A stretch of 64,000 nucleotides of DNA. It comes from DASZUK01 sp963844575 (GTDB taxonomy: Bacteria > Actinomycetota > Acidimicrobiia > Acidimicrobiales > RAAP-2). The notes beneath the pieces are model-generated. The model was not told the DNA's origin, made no database searches, and saw only the letters and a list, made by a program, of their open reading frames with translations. The translations under genes and the position numbers were made by a program. The stretch covers positions 1 through 64,000 of the forward strand of contig CAWJOU010000005.1 in NCBI GenBank assembly GCA_963844575.1, written 5' to 3'. Of the stretch, positions 37,320 through 46,600 are shown one piece after another; the stretch's first letter is position 1; each line of letters begins with the position of its first letter.

Positions 37320-38213
37320 TCAGTTACCGCTCCCCGCTCGGTCGGCGGCATCAGCCATCGAGGGCACCCGCAAGCGGACGGGTGGGGCCTCGAGCGGGGT
37401 TTCGCCTCCGGCGACCGCCAGCTCGAGCAGCTTCTCGCCGACCCAGTCGGTGGTGTTGAACGCCTTGGCCTCGGCGATCTGGCGGAACCGGCCGGCCGCC
37501 GGGAAGCGGGCGTCATCGGTCGCCCGCATCGCCGCCTGCATCGCCGTGTCGACGTGGCCGGGGGTGACCGCGTGCGCCCGCAGACCGTGCCGCGCTTCCT
37601 CCTGCGCCACCGCCGCCGTCAGCGCGTCGACCGCGGCCTTCGTCGCGCTGTAGACCGCCAGCCCCGCGTACGGATGGACGGCCGCGCCCGACGAGACGTT
37701 GACGAGCACTCCTCCCCCGGCCCGACCGGCGACATGGCGGGCGAACAGCATCGTCCCGTAGGCGACACCGGTGACGTTCGTCGCCACGTGCCCGGCGACG
37801 ACGTCGGCACCGGCGTCGACCAGCGGGCCCATCGGGTCGAGCACGCCCGCATTGTTGACCCACAGATCGATCCGGCCGAACCGGTCGACGACCGCGTCGG
37901 CGAACGCGGCCAACGCGTCGAAGTCGGTGACGTCCACCGCCGCCGTCACCGCCTCGCCGGCTGGCGCCGAGAACGCGACTTCGGCTCGCCCCGGTGACGA
38001 GGGCACGTCAGGGCGGTGGCGGGCGCACAGGCCGAGCCGGAGACCGGCCGACGCGAAGTGGGCGCCGACGCCGGCACCGAGACCGCGGCTCGCCCCGGTG
38101 ACGACGGCCACCCGGCCGGCCAGGGCCCGGCGGCGGGTCGCCGTGTCGGCGAACCGCCGCACCGGCCACTCGTCCTGCCCGCCGCTCGTCGACGGGCCCG
38201 GATCGTCGGTCAC
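37320..38213 (-). CDS. SDR family oxidoreductase
   Basis: 297 residues from GTG 38213. GASRGLGAGVGAHFASAG is the dinucleotide fold, LWVNNAGVLDPMG the NNAG motif, VNVSSGAAVHPYAGLAVYSA, then TKAAVDAL, the Ser-Tyr-Lys triad. The substrate is not evident. The GTG overlaps the stop of the PuuD-like gene (GTGA), so it belongs with amine catabolism, perhaps acting on an aldehyde or alcohol intermediate; this is inferred from context. Confidence 0.85.
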   Translation of the reverse strand: MTDDPGPSTSGGQDEWPVRRFADTATRRRALAGRVAVVTGASRGLGAGVGAHFASAGLRLGLCARHRPDVPSSPGRAEVAFSAPAGEAVTAAVDVTDFDALAAFADAVVDRFGRIDLWVNNAGVLDPMGPLVDAGADVVAGHVATNVTGVAYGTMLFARHVAGRAGGGVLVNVSSGAAVHPYAGLAVYSATKAAVDALTAAVAQEEARHGLRAHAVTPGHVDTAMQAAMRATDDARFPAAGRFRQIAEAKAFNTTDWVGEKLLELAVAGGETPLEAPPVRLRVPSMADAADRAGSGN

Positions 38214-38947
38214 CGGGCCGCGGCGACGAGCGCGTCGAAGAGCCGCCGGTCCCCCGACTCCTCGGGGTGCCACTGCACGCCGACGACGAACCGCCGGTCC
38301 GGCAGCTCAACCGCTTCGACGACACCGTCCAGCCCATCGACCGGCTCCACCGAGCGGGCCGCGAGGACGAGCCCGGTACCGAGCCGGTCGACGGCTTGGT
38401 GATGTGAGCACCGGACGGTGTCCTTGGCCCCGACGATTGCCGCCGTTCTCGTGCCGGGGACGGTCACGACGTCGACGTCCTCGAACTGCCCGACTGCCGG
38501 GCGGTGGCCGTCGTGGCCGACGACGTCGGGCAGGTGGGGGAAGAGCGTGCCGCCGAGCTGGACGTTCAGCAGCTGGTGGCCCCGGCAGATCGCCAGCAGC
38601 GGGAGGTCGCGGTCGAGCGCGGTCGCCAAGAGCGCGGCCTCCGACAAATCCCGGTCGGCGTCGACCCCCTCCGCCGCCGGGTAGCCGGCCTGTCCATAGG
38701 CGGCCGGGTCGACGTCGCCGCCGCCGACGAGCACGAGCGCGTCGAGGGCGTCGACGACGTCGGCTGCACCGGCGGCCGGGCCGCCGGGCGCGGACCGGGA
38801 CGGTGGCAGCAAGAGCGGTCGCCCACCGGCCGCGGCGACGAGCTCGAAGTACGGCGCGGCGAGCACCGCCGCCGGCTCGTGCCACGGGCCCCAGGCCGCG
38901 TCGGCGTAGTACGTCGTCACCCCCACGAGCGGCGTCGACCGAGCCAT
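38210..38947 (-). CDS. Gamma-glutamyl amide hydrolase, PuuD-like (peptidase C26)
   Basis: 245 residues, class I glutamine-amidotransferase fold. The nucleophile Cys is in LAICRGHQLLNVQLGG; VGVQWHPEES supplies His and Glu; LVLVGGGDVDPAAYG is the family's oxyanion region. PuuD-type enzymes release glutamate from gamma-glutamyl-amines. Divergently paired with a glutamine-synthetase-like gene 72 nt away, which would make the gamma-glutamyl amide, so the two form a complementary synthesis/hydrolysis set. Confidence 0.88.
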   Translation of the reverse strand: MARSTPLVGVTTYYADAAWGPWHEPAAVLAAPYFELVAAAGGRPLLLPPSRSAPGGPAAGAADVVDALDALVLVGGGDVDPAAYGQAGYPAAEGVDADRDLSEAALLATALDRDLPLLAICRGHQLLNVQLGGTLFPHLPDVVGHDGHRPAVGQFEDVDVVTVPGTRTAAIVGAKDTVRCSHHQAVDRLGTGLVLAARSVEPVDGLDGVVEAVELPDRRFVVGVQWHPEESGDRRLFDALVAAAR

Positions 38948-39019
38948 GAACGCAGCGTACCGACCGGCCCCACGGCCAAAGGCGCTGGACGTTGCGGGAA
39001 CCGGGAGCAATAGTGCGGC

Positions 39020-40378
39020 ATGCCCGACTTGGCCACGCTGCGGGAGCTCGTCGTCGACGGCGCGGTCGACACGGTCATCCTGGCTTTCCCGGACATCCAG
39101 GGCCGGCCGGTCGGCAAGCGGGTCACCGGATCGTTCTTCGTCGACCACGCCGGCGAGCACGGGATCGAGGTGTGCGACTACCTCCTGGCGGTCGACGTCG
39201 ACATGAACCCGCTTCCCGGTTACCGGTTCACGAACTGGGACACCGGCTACGGCGACCTGGTGGCCGTGCCCGACTTCTCGACGACCCGCGTCCTGCCGTG
39301 GCTGGACGGCACGGCCCTCGTCATCTGCGACCTCCTCGACCCGGCCGGTCGCCCGGTGGAGGTGTCACCTCGGCGCATCCTGCAGCGACAGATCGAGCGG
39401 GCCCACCAGCGGGGGTTCACCGTGCGGTGCGCCACCGAGCTCGAGTTCTTCTTGTTCTTGGACTCCTTCGAGCAGGCGGCCGACAAAGGCTGGCGCGGGC
39501 TCGTCCCCCACACCAGCACGATCGAGGACTACCAGCTCCTCCAGACGTCGCGCGAGGAGTACGTCCTGCGCCGCATCCGCAACGAGATGGTCCGGGCCGG
39601 CATCCCGATCGAGTCGTCCAAGGGCGAGGCCGGCCGCGGCCAGCACGAGGTCAACGTCACGTACGCCGAGGCGCTCGAGACGGCCGACCGCCATCTCGTC
39701 TTCAAGAACGGCGTGAAGGAGATCGCCGCCCAGGAGGGCCGGGCCGCCACGTTCATGGCGAAGTGGTCGATGGACGAGGTCGGATCGTCGTGCCACCTCC
39801 ACACCAGCCTGTGGGACGCGGCCACCGACCGCCCGCTGATGGCCCACGCCGACGACCCGACCGTGCTGTCGGGCGCCGGCCGGCACTTCCTGGCCGGCCA
39901 GATCCACGCCGCCCGCCAGCTGGCGTGGTGCTTCGCCCCGTACGTCAACTCCTACCGGCGGTACGTGTCCGGCAGCTGGGCGCCGACGGCCGCGGTCTGG
40001 GGCGAGGACAACCGGACGTGCGGCTTCCGCGTCGTCGGTCACGGGCCGAGACGGCGGATCGAGTGCCGGATCCCCGGGGCCGACGTCAATCCGTACATCG
40101 CCCTCGCGGCGGCGATCGCCGGTGGACTCTACGGCGTCGACCACCAGCTCGAGCCGGACGAGCCGTACGCCCACAACGCGTACGCCGCCGCCGACGTGCC
40201 CCGCATCCCGACGACCCTCGTCGAGGCGATCGGCGAGCTCGAGACGAGCCTCGTCGCCGCGGAGGCGTTCGGCGACGACGTCCACCATCACCTCGTCAAC
40301 ACCGCCCGGCAGGAGTGGGCCGCGGCCAACCGCGTCGTCACCGACTGGGAGCTCGCCCGAAACTTCGAGCGGATCTGA
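39020..40378 (+). CDS. Glutamine-synthetase-like gamma-glutamylamine ligase
   Basis: 452 residues, GS catalytic fold. CATELEFFLF supplies metal-binding Glu; GQHEVNVTYAEALETADRHL, GSSCHLHTSLWD (His/Ser near the ATP site) and RRIECRIPGADVNPYIALAA follow. The metal and ATP residues resemble GS, while the N-terminus (DTVILAFPDIQGRPVGKRVT) and the lack of a DYLS-like adenylylation loop resemble PuuA/GlnA3/GlnA4-type enzymes. These glutamylate polyamines or ethanolamine. A catabolic role is supported by the PuuD-like neighbour. Confidence 0.87.
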   Translation: MPDLATLRELVVDGAVDTVILAFPDIQGRPVGKRVTGSFFVDHAGEHGIEVCDYLLAVDVDMNPLPGYRFTNWDTGYGDLVAVPDFSTTRVLPWLDGTALVICDLLDPAGRPVEVSPRRILQRQIERAHQRGFTVRCATELEFFLFLDSFEQAADKGWRGLVPHTSTIEDYQLLQTSREEYVLRRIRNEMVRAGIPIESSKGEAGRGQHEVNVTYAEALETADRHLVFKNGVKEIAAQEGRAATFMAKWSMDEVGSSCHLHTSLWDAATDRPLMAHADDPTVLSGAGRHFLAGQIHAARQLAWCFAPYVNSYRRYVSGSWAPTAAVWGEDNRTCGFRVVGHGPRRRIECRIPGADVNPYIALAAAIAGGLYGVDHQLEPDEPYAHNAYAAADVPRIPTTLVEAIGELETSLVAAEAFGDDVHHHLVNTARQEWAAANRVVTDWELARNFERI

Positions 40379-40429
40379 CGCCGGCGGCGGCATGGTCGTC
40401 GAGGGCCACCCGAGGCGGCCGAGCGAGGG

Positions 40430-42088
40430 TCAGCCGAGCCAGCGTCGGTTGAGCCGGCGGTGGATTCCCTTCGTCCGCTGGTACAGGCGGACGAACTCGG
40501 CAGCCATCTCGTCGTAGACGGGTGCCGTCGACCGGTCCGGCCCGTACGTCGCCCGCACGGGCACCATGCCGGGGACCTCGTCGACACGGATGCGGCCGAG
40601 GGCGAGCAGCGTCAGCAGGGCCGCCCCCCGGACGTTGGCGAGCACCGGATCGGCGACCTGGCGGATCGTCCGGCCGGTCACGTCGGCGTGCACCTGAGCC
40701 CACAGGTCGGAGCGGGCACCGCCACCGACGAAGGCCAGCGAGTCGAACGGGCGGCCGACGAACCGCTCGACCGCGCCGAGCAGCCAGCGGGAGTTGAACG
40801 CGACGCCCTCGAAAACCGCCCGGACCATCTCCGCCCGGGTGGTCGAGAGCGACAGGTTGTGGAAGCCGGCCCGGATCGTATGGTCGTCGACCGGCGACCG
40901 CTCCCCGTTGAGCCACGGCGTGAACAGGACCCCACCGGACCCGGCCGGCACCGTCGCGGCCAACCGGTTCAACCGGTCGAAGGCGTCACCCGTCTCGCCA
41001 CTCGGGCGGACGGCGCCCGGCTCGCCGTCCGGATCGGGGACGGCGTCGTCGAACAGCTGGTCGCGCAGCCACGTCAGGCAGGCGCCGCCGGTCTCGTGCT
41101 CGTCGGCGACGAGGTAACGGCCGGGCAACCCGGAAGGGAGGGCGGTGACGTTGGTGGCGGCCGACGTCTTCTTGAACGGCACGTGCCCGCTGATCCACGA
41201 CGACGTCCCGATGTAGAGGTGGCCCGCGAAGTCGGCCACTGCGCCCGAGCCGACGGCCGCCGAGTGCAGGTCGCCGGTGCCGGTGACCACCGGCGTGCCC
41301 GGCAGCAACCCGAGCTCGGCGGCGGGCCCGTCGGCCAGGCCGGCGAGGACCGCGCCGGTCGGCACGAGCTCGGGCAAGGTCGACCGGTCGAGGTCGGCCA
41401 TCGCCAGGAGATCGGGGTCGTAGGCGACGCGGTCGATCCGCCGGTTGTCCGCCACCCAGTGGAGGGCGATCGAGCCGAACGACGCCCGGGCGAGCCCGGT
41501 GAGCCGCAGGTCGAGGTAGTCAACCGGCTCCAGGAACACCGCCGCCGGGCCGTAGATCTCCGGCCGCTCGTTCCGCAGGAACAGGATGTGGCCGACCGGG
41601 TCCTTGCCCGAAAGGCTCGGGACGCCTCCGGCCCGGTGGATCCACCGGGGGACCTTCCGCACGTCGTAGCCGTGGGCGTTGACCGGTCCCCGCACGACTC
41701 GGCGGACGGCCGCGCTGCCCCGCGAGTCCATCCAGATGATCGCCCGGCCCAGCGCCCGGCCGTCCGCGCCGACGGCGACCGTCCCGGACCACTGGGCCGT
41801 GCAACCCACGCCGATCACCTGCTCCGGCGGCACCTCGCTGTCGGCCAACGCCCGGCGGGCGGCCAGCACGACCGCCGACCACCACCCGTCCGGGTCCTGT
41901 TCGGCGCCGCCATCCGAAGTGAGCACCAGGTCGACGGGCTCGAACGCGTGGGCAACGAGCATGCCGGTCGCCGACACGACGGCCGCCTTGGCCCCGCCCG
42001 TACCGAGGTCGACGCCGATGACGCACGCTTCGGCCGGCGGCACGTTGACGACCGCCCGGGGGGCACGCGCCGGACGATCGGGCAGCAC
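40430..42088 (-). CDS. FGGY-family carbohydrate kinase (xylulokinase-like)
   Basis: 552 residues. N-terminal ATPase fold ACVIGVDLGTGGAKAAVVSA, IGVGCTAQWSGTV, the substrate segment AIIWMDSRG, then TGTGDLHSAAVGSGAV, the second-domain FTPWLNGERSPVDD and VGGGARSDLWAQVHADVTG. Phosphorylates a sugar or polyol; the exact substrate cannot be read. The GTG start at 42088 leaves about 20 extra residues before the conserved core, so a later start is possible. Convergent with the GS-like gene. Confidence 0.88.
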   Translation of the reverse strand: MLPDRPARAPRAVVNVPPAEACVIGVDLGTGGAKAAVVSATGMLVAHAFEPVDLVLTSDGGAEQDPDGWWSAVVLAARRALADSEVPPEQVIGVGCTAQWSGTVAVGADGRALGRAIIWMDSRGSAAVRRVVRGPVNAHGYDVRKVPRWIHRAGGVPSLSGKDPVGHILFLRNERPEIYGPAAVFLEPVDYLDLRLTGLARASFGSIALHWVADNRRIDRVAYDPDLLAMADLDRSTLPELVPTGAVLAGLADGPAAELGLLPGTPVVTGTGDLHSAAVGSGAVADFAGHLYIGTSSWISGHVPFKKTSAATNVTALPSGLPGRYLVADEHETGGACLTWLRDQLFDDAVPDPDGEPGAVRPSGETGDAFDRLNRLAATVPAGSGGVLFTPWLNGERSPVDDHTIRAGFHNLSLSTTRAEMVRAVFEGVAFNSRWLLGAVERFVGRPFDSLAFVGGGARSDLWAQVHADVTGRTIRQVADPVLANVRGAALLTLLALGRIRVDEVPGMVPVRATYGPDRSTAPVYDEMAAEFVRLYQRTKGIHRRLNRRWLG

Positions 42089-42126
42089 TCCCGAAGCGTA
42101 ACCCCGGGCTACGGCGGGAGACGGGC

Positions 42127-42678
42127 CTACGGCTGGAGACCGGCCTCGACTTCCAGCTCGATCTTGACCTTGTTGCCGACGACGATCGCCCCGCCCTCGA
42201 GCACGCCGTTGAACGAGACGCCGAAGTCACGCCGGTCGATCTCCGTCGTCGCCGACAGGCCGATCACCTCGGAGCCGGGCTGGAGGCCCGGACCGGCACC
42301 GAGGAACTCGACGTCGAAGACGACCGACTTCGTCACGCCCCGGATCGTGAGGTCGGCCGTCAGCTGCCACTCGTCGCCAGCGACCTTCGTCAGCCCGGTG
42401 CTCTTGAGCGTCAGCTTCGGGTGGTTCGGCGCGTCCAGGAAGTCGTTCGTCCGGAGATGGTCGTCGCGCATGCCGACGTTCGTGTTGATGCTCGCCGCGT
42501 CCACCTCGGCCTCGACCGTCGACTGCTCGATCGGGTCGGCGATGACGATCGTTCCGCTGGCCTCGGTGAACCGGCCGCGTACCTTCGTGCCGATCAAGTG
42601 CCGGGCGACGAACCCGACCTCGGTGTGAGCCGGGTCGATGGCGTACGTGCCGGTGGTCGGAAGGGTGATCGTGCTCAT
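42127..42678 (-). CDS. YceI-family protein
   Basis: 183 residues. TYAIDPAHTEVGFVARHLIG, KVRGRFTEASGTIVI, EAEVDAASINTNVGMRDDHL, LDAPNHPKLTLKS and LTIRGVTKSVVFDVEFLG are the standard YceI lipocalin-like barrel segments, which bind isoprenoid or fatty ligands. No signal peptide, so cytoplasmic, unlike E. coli YceI. AGGAG before the ATG. A strong promoter, and a MarR gene, lie upstream. Confidence 0.92.
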   Translation of the reverse strand: MSTITLPTTGTYAIDPAHTEVGFVARHLIGTKVRGRFTEASGTIVIADPIEQSTVEAEVDAASINTNVGMRDDHLRTNDFLDAPNHPKLTLKSTGLTKVAGDEWQLTADLTIRGVTKSVVFDVEFLGAGPGLQPGSEVIGLSATTEIDRRDFGVSFNGVLEGGAIVVGNKVKIELEVEAGLQP

Positions 42679-42741
42679 GGGGAGCTCCTCTCGTCGTGGT
42701 GGGTGGTTGTCGTCACTTCGAGCGACACCGCCTTCACTCAC

Positions 42742-42771
42742 AATCTACCTGACTACTCAGACATCTGTCAA
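42742..42771 (-). promoter_or_regulatory. Strong promoter of yceI with overlapping dyad
   Basis: Minus-strand TTGACA (42766-42771), 18-nt spacer, TAGATT (42742-42747). The dyad CAGAnnTCTG lies in the spacer next to the -35, within the region shared with the divergent MarR gene, so it could be the MarR operator. Confidence 0.55.
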
Positions 42772-42823
42772 CATGATTAATGATTCAGCAGTAATTATCG
42801 AGATCCCCTGGTAGGGTGCGCTC

Positions 42824-43318
42824 GTGGCCACGAGCGAGGAAACCGACATCAGCCAGGAATGCGTCAGCCTGGCCAACGACGACCGCATCACGCTGATGGG
42901 CCTGCTCGTCGAGGCCCACGCCAAGCTCACCCGGGTGCTCGGCGCCGAGCTGGAGCAGGCGTGCGGCATCCCGCTCTCGTGGTACGACGCGATGGTCCGG
43001 CTCCGGCGAACGCCGGAAGGGTTCCTCACGATGACCCAGCTGGGGGCCGAGGTGTCACTGACGTCCGGCGGCATCACCCGGCTGGTCGACCGGCTGGTCG
43101 AAGCCGGCTACGTGGAGCGGCAGAACTGTCCGACCGACCGGCGGAGCGTGTTCGTCTCGCTCACGCCGCTCGGCGTCGCGAAGGTCGAAGAAGCGACGGC
43201 GGCGCATCTGGTCGGGCTCGACCGGCATCTCTTGGCCCCACTCGACGACGACGAGCGGGCCGCCCTGGCTGTCGCCCTCCGCAAGCTACGCGGCGACGGC
43301 CCAGTCTGCGGCGCCTGA
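42824..43318 (+). CDS. MarR-family transcriptional regulator
   Basis: 164 residues, GTG start preceded by GGTAGGG. The winged HTH reads TMTQLGAEVSLTSGGITRLV, DRLVEAGYVERQNCPTDRRS, VFVSLTPLG. MarR dimers repress divergent genes and release on ligand or oxidant. Divergent from yceI, a pairing widely seen, so yceI and itself are its likely targets. Confidence 0.9.
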   Translation: MATSEETDISQECVSLANDDRITLMGLLVEAHAKLTRVLGAELEQACGIPLSWYDAMVRLRRTPEGFLTMTQLGAEVSLTSGGITRLVDRLVEAGYVERQNCPTDRRSVFVSLTPLGVAKVEEATAAHLVGLDRHLLAPLDDDERAALAVALRKLRGDGPVCGA

Positions 43319-43663
43319 ACATCCGCTGTTCGATCAGCCAGCTTTACGGGCCGACGGCGAGGCAAGCCGGGCCACGATCTGATCGAAATGGTCGGAACTA
43401 CCCGACGTTCAATGGGATCGCTCCCGCAGACACCAACCACTTGACTCGTTACACCTCATACAGCGAATGTTTAAGCCTGGATGAGTATCAGCTGCCCAGC
43501 GGACTAATTGTATTGCACTGGTCACTAGTGACCCTCATGATCAAAATCATAGTATTACGAATTGACTCCGCAGTAACGCCAATTTATTCACTTATCCTAA
43601 GAAGATTTGCCTAGCCAGGAGCGATGTCCCGCTATCTACTTAGTAAAGTCTCAGATACATCGT
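43319..43663. other. 345-nt gene-free, AT-rich region
   Basis: From about 43430 to 43660 base composition falls well below the window average. No reading frame longer than 39 codons with any recognisable content is found on the minus strand, and no immunity-like gene follows the RHS stop. A 14-bp perfect palindrome, ggtcactagtgacc, sits at 43520-43533, with a shorter dyad atgat/atcat after it (43536-43549). Homology with the region after RHS copy 1 ends at 43658. Confidence 0.7.
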
Positions 43664-46600
43664 TTACCAGCCCCAGGTCCTCTGGACCCCAGCCTCGCAG
43701 GACGCCCCAATTCCGATCCCCTCGCCTACTCCATAAGTGACTGTGAATCCTGTGCCCTCGGGACTGACCCACCCCGCTTGAAATGGCCCAGCACTGCATG
43801 ATGACTGATAGGCCCAGCCTGGCGTGCTTGACGCCGGCGACGCGGTTATTCCTAGGTTGAGACCAGCACCGAGTCCAGCGGAAGTAGTGATACCTCCACT
43901 GCTGAATGTGACACCTCCACAGACGACCACCAGGCATCCCGATATCCCGATACTGCCAGAACCGAGACTCGACCCTGCATTCATATATGCTGTGAGGAGT
44001 TTTTGCTGGGATGGACTCACGTGGTTGATGGGCTTTTGAGAGGCGTGGGACGCGCCGTTCACCGCGGCGGCATACGCTTCGAGTCGCTGCCCCGCCTGGT
44101 ACTGCTCGACGGCGTCAGCGAACTGCTGGAGCTCGTAAGCGGCAGCGAAGGCGTCCAGCGCTGTTGCTGTTGTCGGCCCGCCGGCACAGGAATCACCGGT
44201 GGGGTCGGTCAGGTTGGCCGGGTCGTCCCCGGCGTACTCGTAGGGCTGGTGGGTGGTCGCCAGGTCGGGGTCACGGCTCAAGAACTGCCCGGTGGTCGGG
44301 TCGTAGTAGCGGTGGACCATGTGGAGGAACCCGGTCACCGGGTCGGTGTAGGTCCCGGCGTACCCGATCGGGGTGGCGTTGTTCCCGGTATGCCCGACCA
44401 CTGCGCCGTAGGCGTTGTAGCTCACCGTCGACACCGCGTGTGTCGAACTGACGGTGGCCACCGTCGAACCCAGGGAGTTGTGGACCAGGTAGAGGGCGCC
44501 CTTCAGTGTGGCTGTCTCCTGCTCGATCACCTGGCCGGTCGGGCCGTAGATGAAGTAGCGGCTGCCATCAGAGAGGACCTCGGGCGTCGACGTCTGGGTG
44601 TCCCAAGTGAACGTCTGGGACTGGTGTGTCGACGAGTTGACCGTCTCTGTCGCCTTCATCCGCAGGCCCTGGCCGTTGTAGGTGTAGCTGGCGGTTGTGC
44701 CGGCCGTGTGCTGGCTGACGCTCTTCAGCTCGCCTGTCTGGTAGTAGGCGTAGCTGTTGCTCGCCGACCAGCCCGTTTCCTTCTCGCTCGTCCGGGCCCC
44801 GATGCTGTCGTATGTGAAGGTGGCGTCGGTCGCCGATGTCGAGTGGGGTGTCGCCTTCTTGACCTCCTGGTTGGTGTTGAACGTCTGGGGGGTGGCTGTG
44901 CCGTTGGACGGGTCGACCACCTTGTTCGGATCGCCGCCGGCGTCATAGGTGTAGCTGCCGGTGGCCCCGGGCGTCCCAGTCATCGTCGACGAGGTCAGCT
45001 GGCCCAGGGTGTCGTAGCCGTAGGTGGCGGTGGTGGTCGTGCCGCTGGCCACCAGGGAGCTTGTCGACACCAGGTCGTTGGTCGTCCCATAGGTGGCCGA
45101 CGTACGGACGCCGTGTGTCGACCCTGTCATGACCAGCACGCCGGACGGGCTCATTTCGCCGGCCACGCAGAGGGTGGTCGACGGACAGGACACGCCACCG
45201 ACGTTGGCCTTGTTCGCCACCGTATAGGACGTCCATGTGGCGATTTCGTACCCGTTCCCGTTGCTTGTGTAGTGCTCGACGGTCGGGGTGGTGGTCGTCC
45301 ACTCCTTCCCTGTGCCTTCGGTGGCCACGCAGAAGGTGGCCGAGGGACACGCCACTCCGTGTACGCCGGTGCCGCCGCTGGGCCCTCCGAGTATGGCCGA
45401 GGTCCAGCTCGACGAGGTCGGGGCGGTGGAGGTGTAGACGTGTTGGGCCTTCCCCAGCTTACTCAGTGTCCCCGTCGGATCGCCTGTCGCCGTGACCGCC
45501 GCGCAGAGCGAGGTGGACACACAAGAAATGGCTGAGACGGCCACTGTCTTGACCGATGTGTTCCACGGGATCGACCAGGCGCTCGCCCCGCCGGTCGGGT
45601 TGGTCGAGGTCAGCAGCTTGCCTGTCTTCGTCCCAGCCACGCACAGTGCCGTCGTCGAGCAGGTGATGGCGGTGATGGTCCCTGGGGCGATCTGGGTCTT
45701 GGTCCAAGCGGTCGCCCCGCCAGTCGGGTTGGTCGAGGTGAAGATGCTCTGTCCGGCGGCGATGACGCAGAGCGTGGTCGACGGGCACGAGACCCGCATC
45801 GGCTTGGTGGCGCCGAGTGTCGTCTTCGTCCAGCTGCTCGCCCCGCCGGTCGGGTTGGTGGAGACGAACACTGTGCTTGCTGTTGTGGTGACGGCCACAC
45901 ACAGCGTGGTCGATGGGCACGAGATACTGCTCAGCGGCAGCTTTGTCTTCACCGTGAGTGTGACTGCCGACCACTTGGTGGCCCCGCCCGCCGGATGGAC
46001 CGAGGTCCAGATCTGGTCACCCTGGACCATGGCACAGAATGTGCTGGTCGGGCACGACGTCGAGCTGGCATCGTTCTTGCCGGCCAGCGCGGTCGTTGTC
46101 CAGCTGAGCCCGGGGTTGGTGGCCGACGTTGTCACCGGTTGGCCGAGGGCGTTGTCGACAGTGGTCTGCGTCACGCCGTTCGGCGCCGTCGTCGTCATCT
46201 TGGTCCCGCCCCGGGGGAGCCCCGAGCCAGAGAGCGAGTAGCCGAATGTGGTCTTGTTGCCGGCCAGGTCGGTGGTCGACGTCATCTGGCCGATGGCGTT
46301 GTAGGTGCGGTAGGTCGACTTGCCTGTCTGACCGATCCTGGTCACCTCGTTGTCGGCGTCGTATGTGTAGCCCACGATCTTGCCGGCACCGTTCTGTGTG
46401 CTCGACAGCCGAGCGAAGCCGTCATATTGGCTAGTAGTGGTGCCGGTGCCGTCGGTCATCTTGGTCTGCTGGCCGTCGGCATTGTATGTGTAGGCGATGT
46501 TGGTCGGGGCGGTATAACCGGAGTTGGCGCTGAAGCTGACCGAGGTCAGCTCGCCGTCCTTGTTGTAGCCGTCGGTGGTGGTGCCACCCCCCGTCTTGCT

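Noticed and set aside
43319..43663. Immunity gene for RHS copy 2
   Set aside because: Reading frames there are 39 codons or shorter, without a ribosome site or any recognisable sequence.
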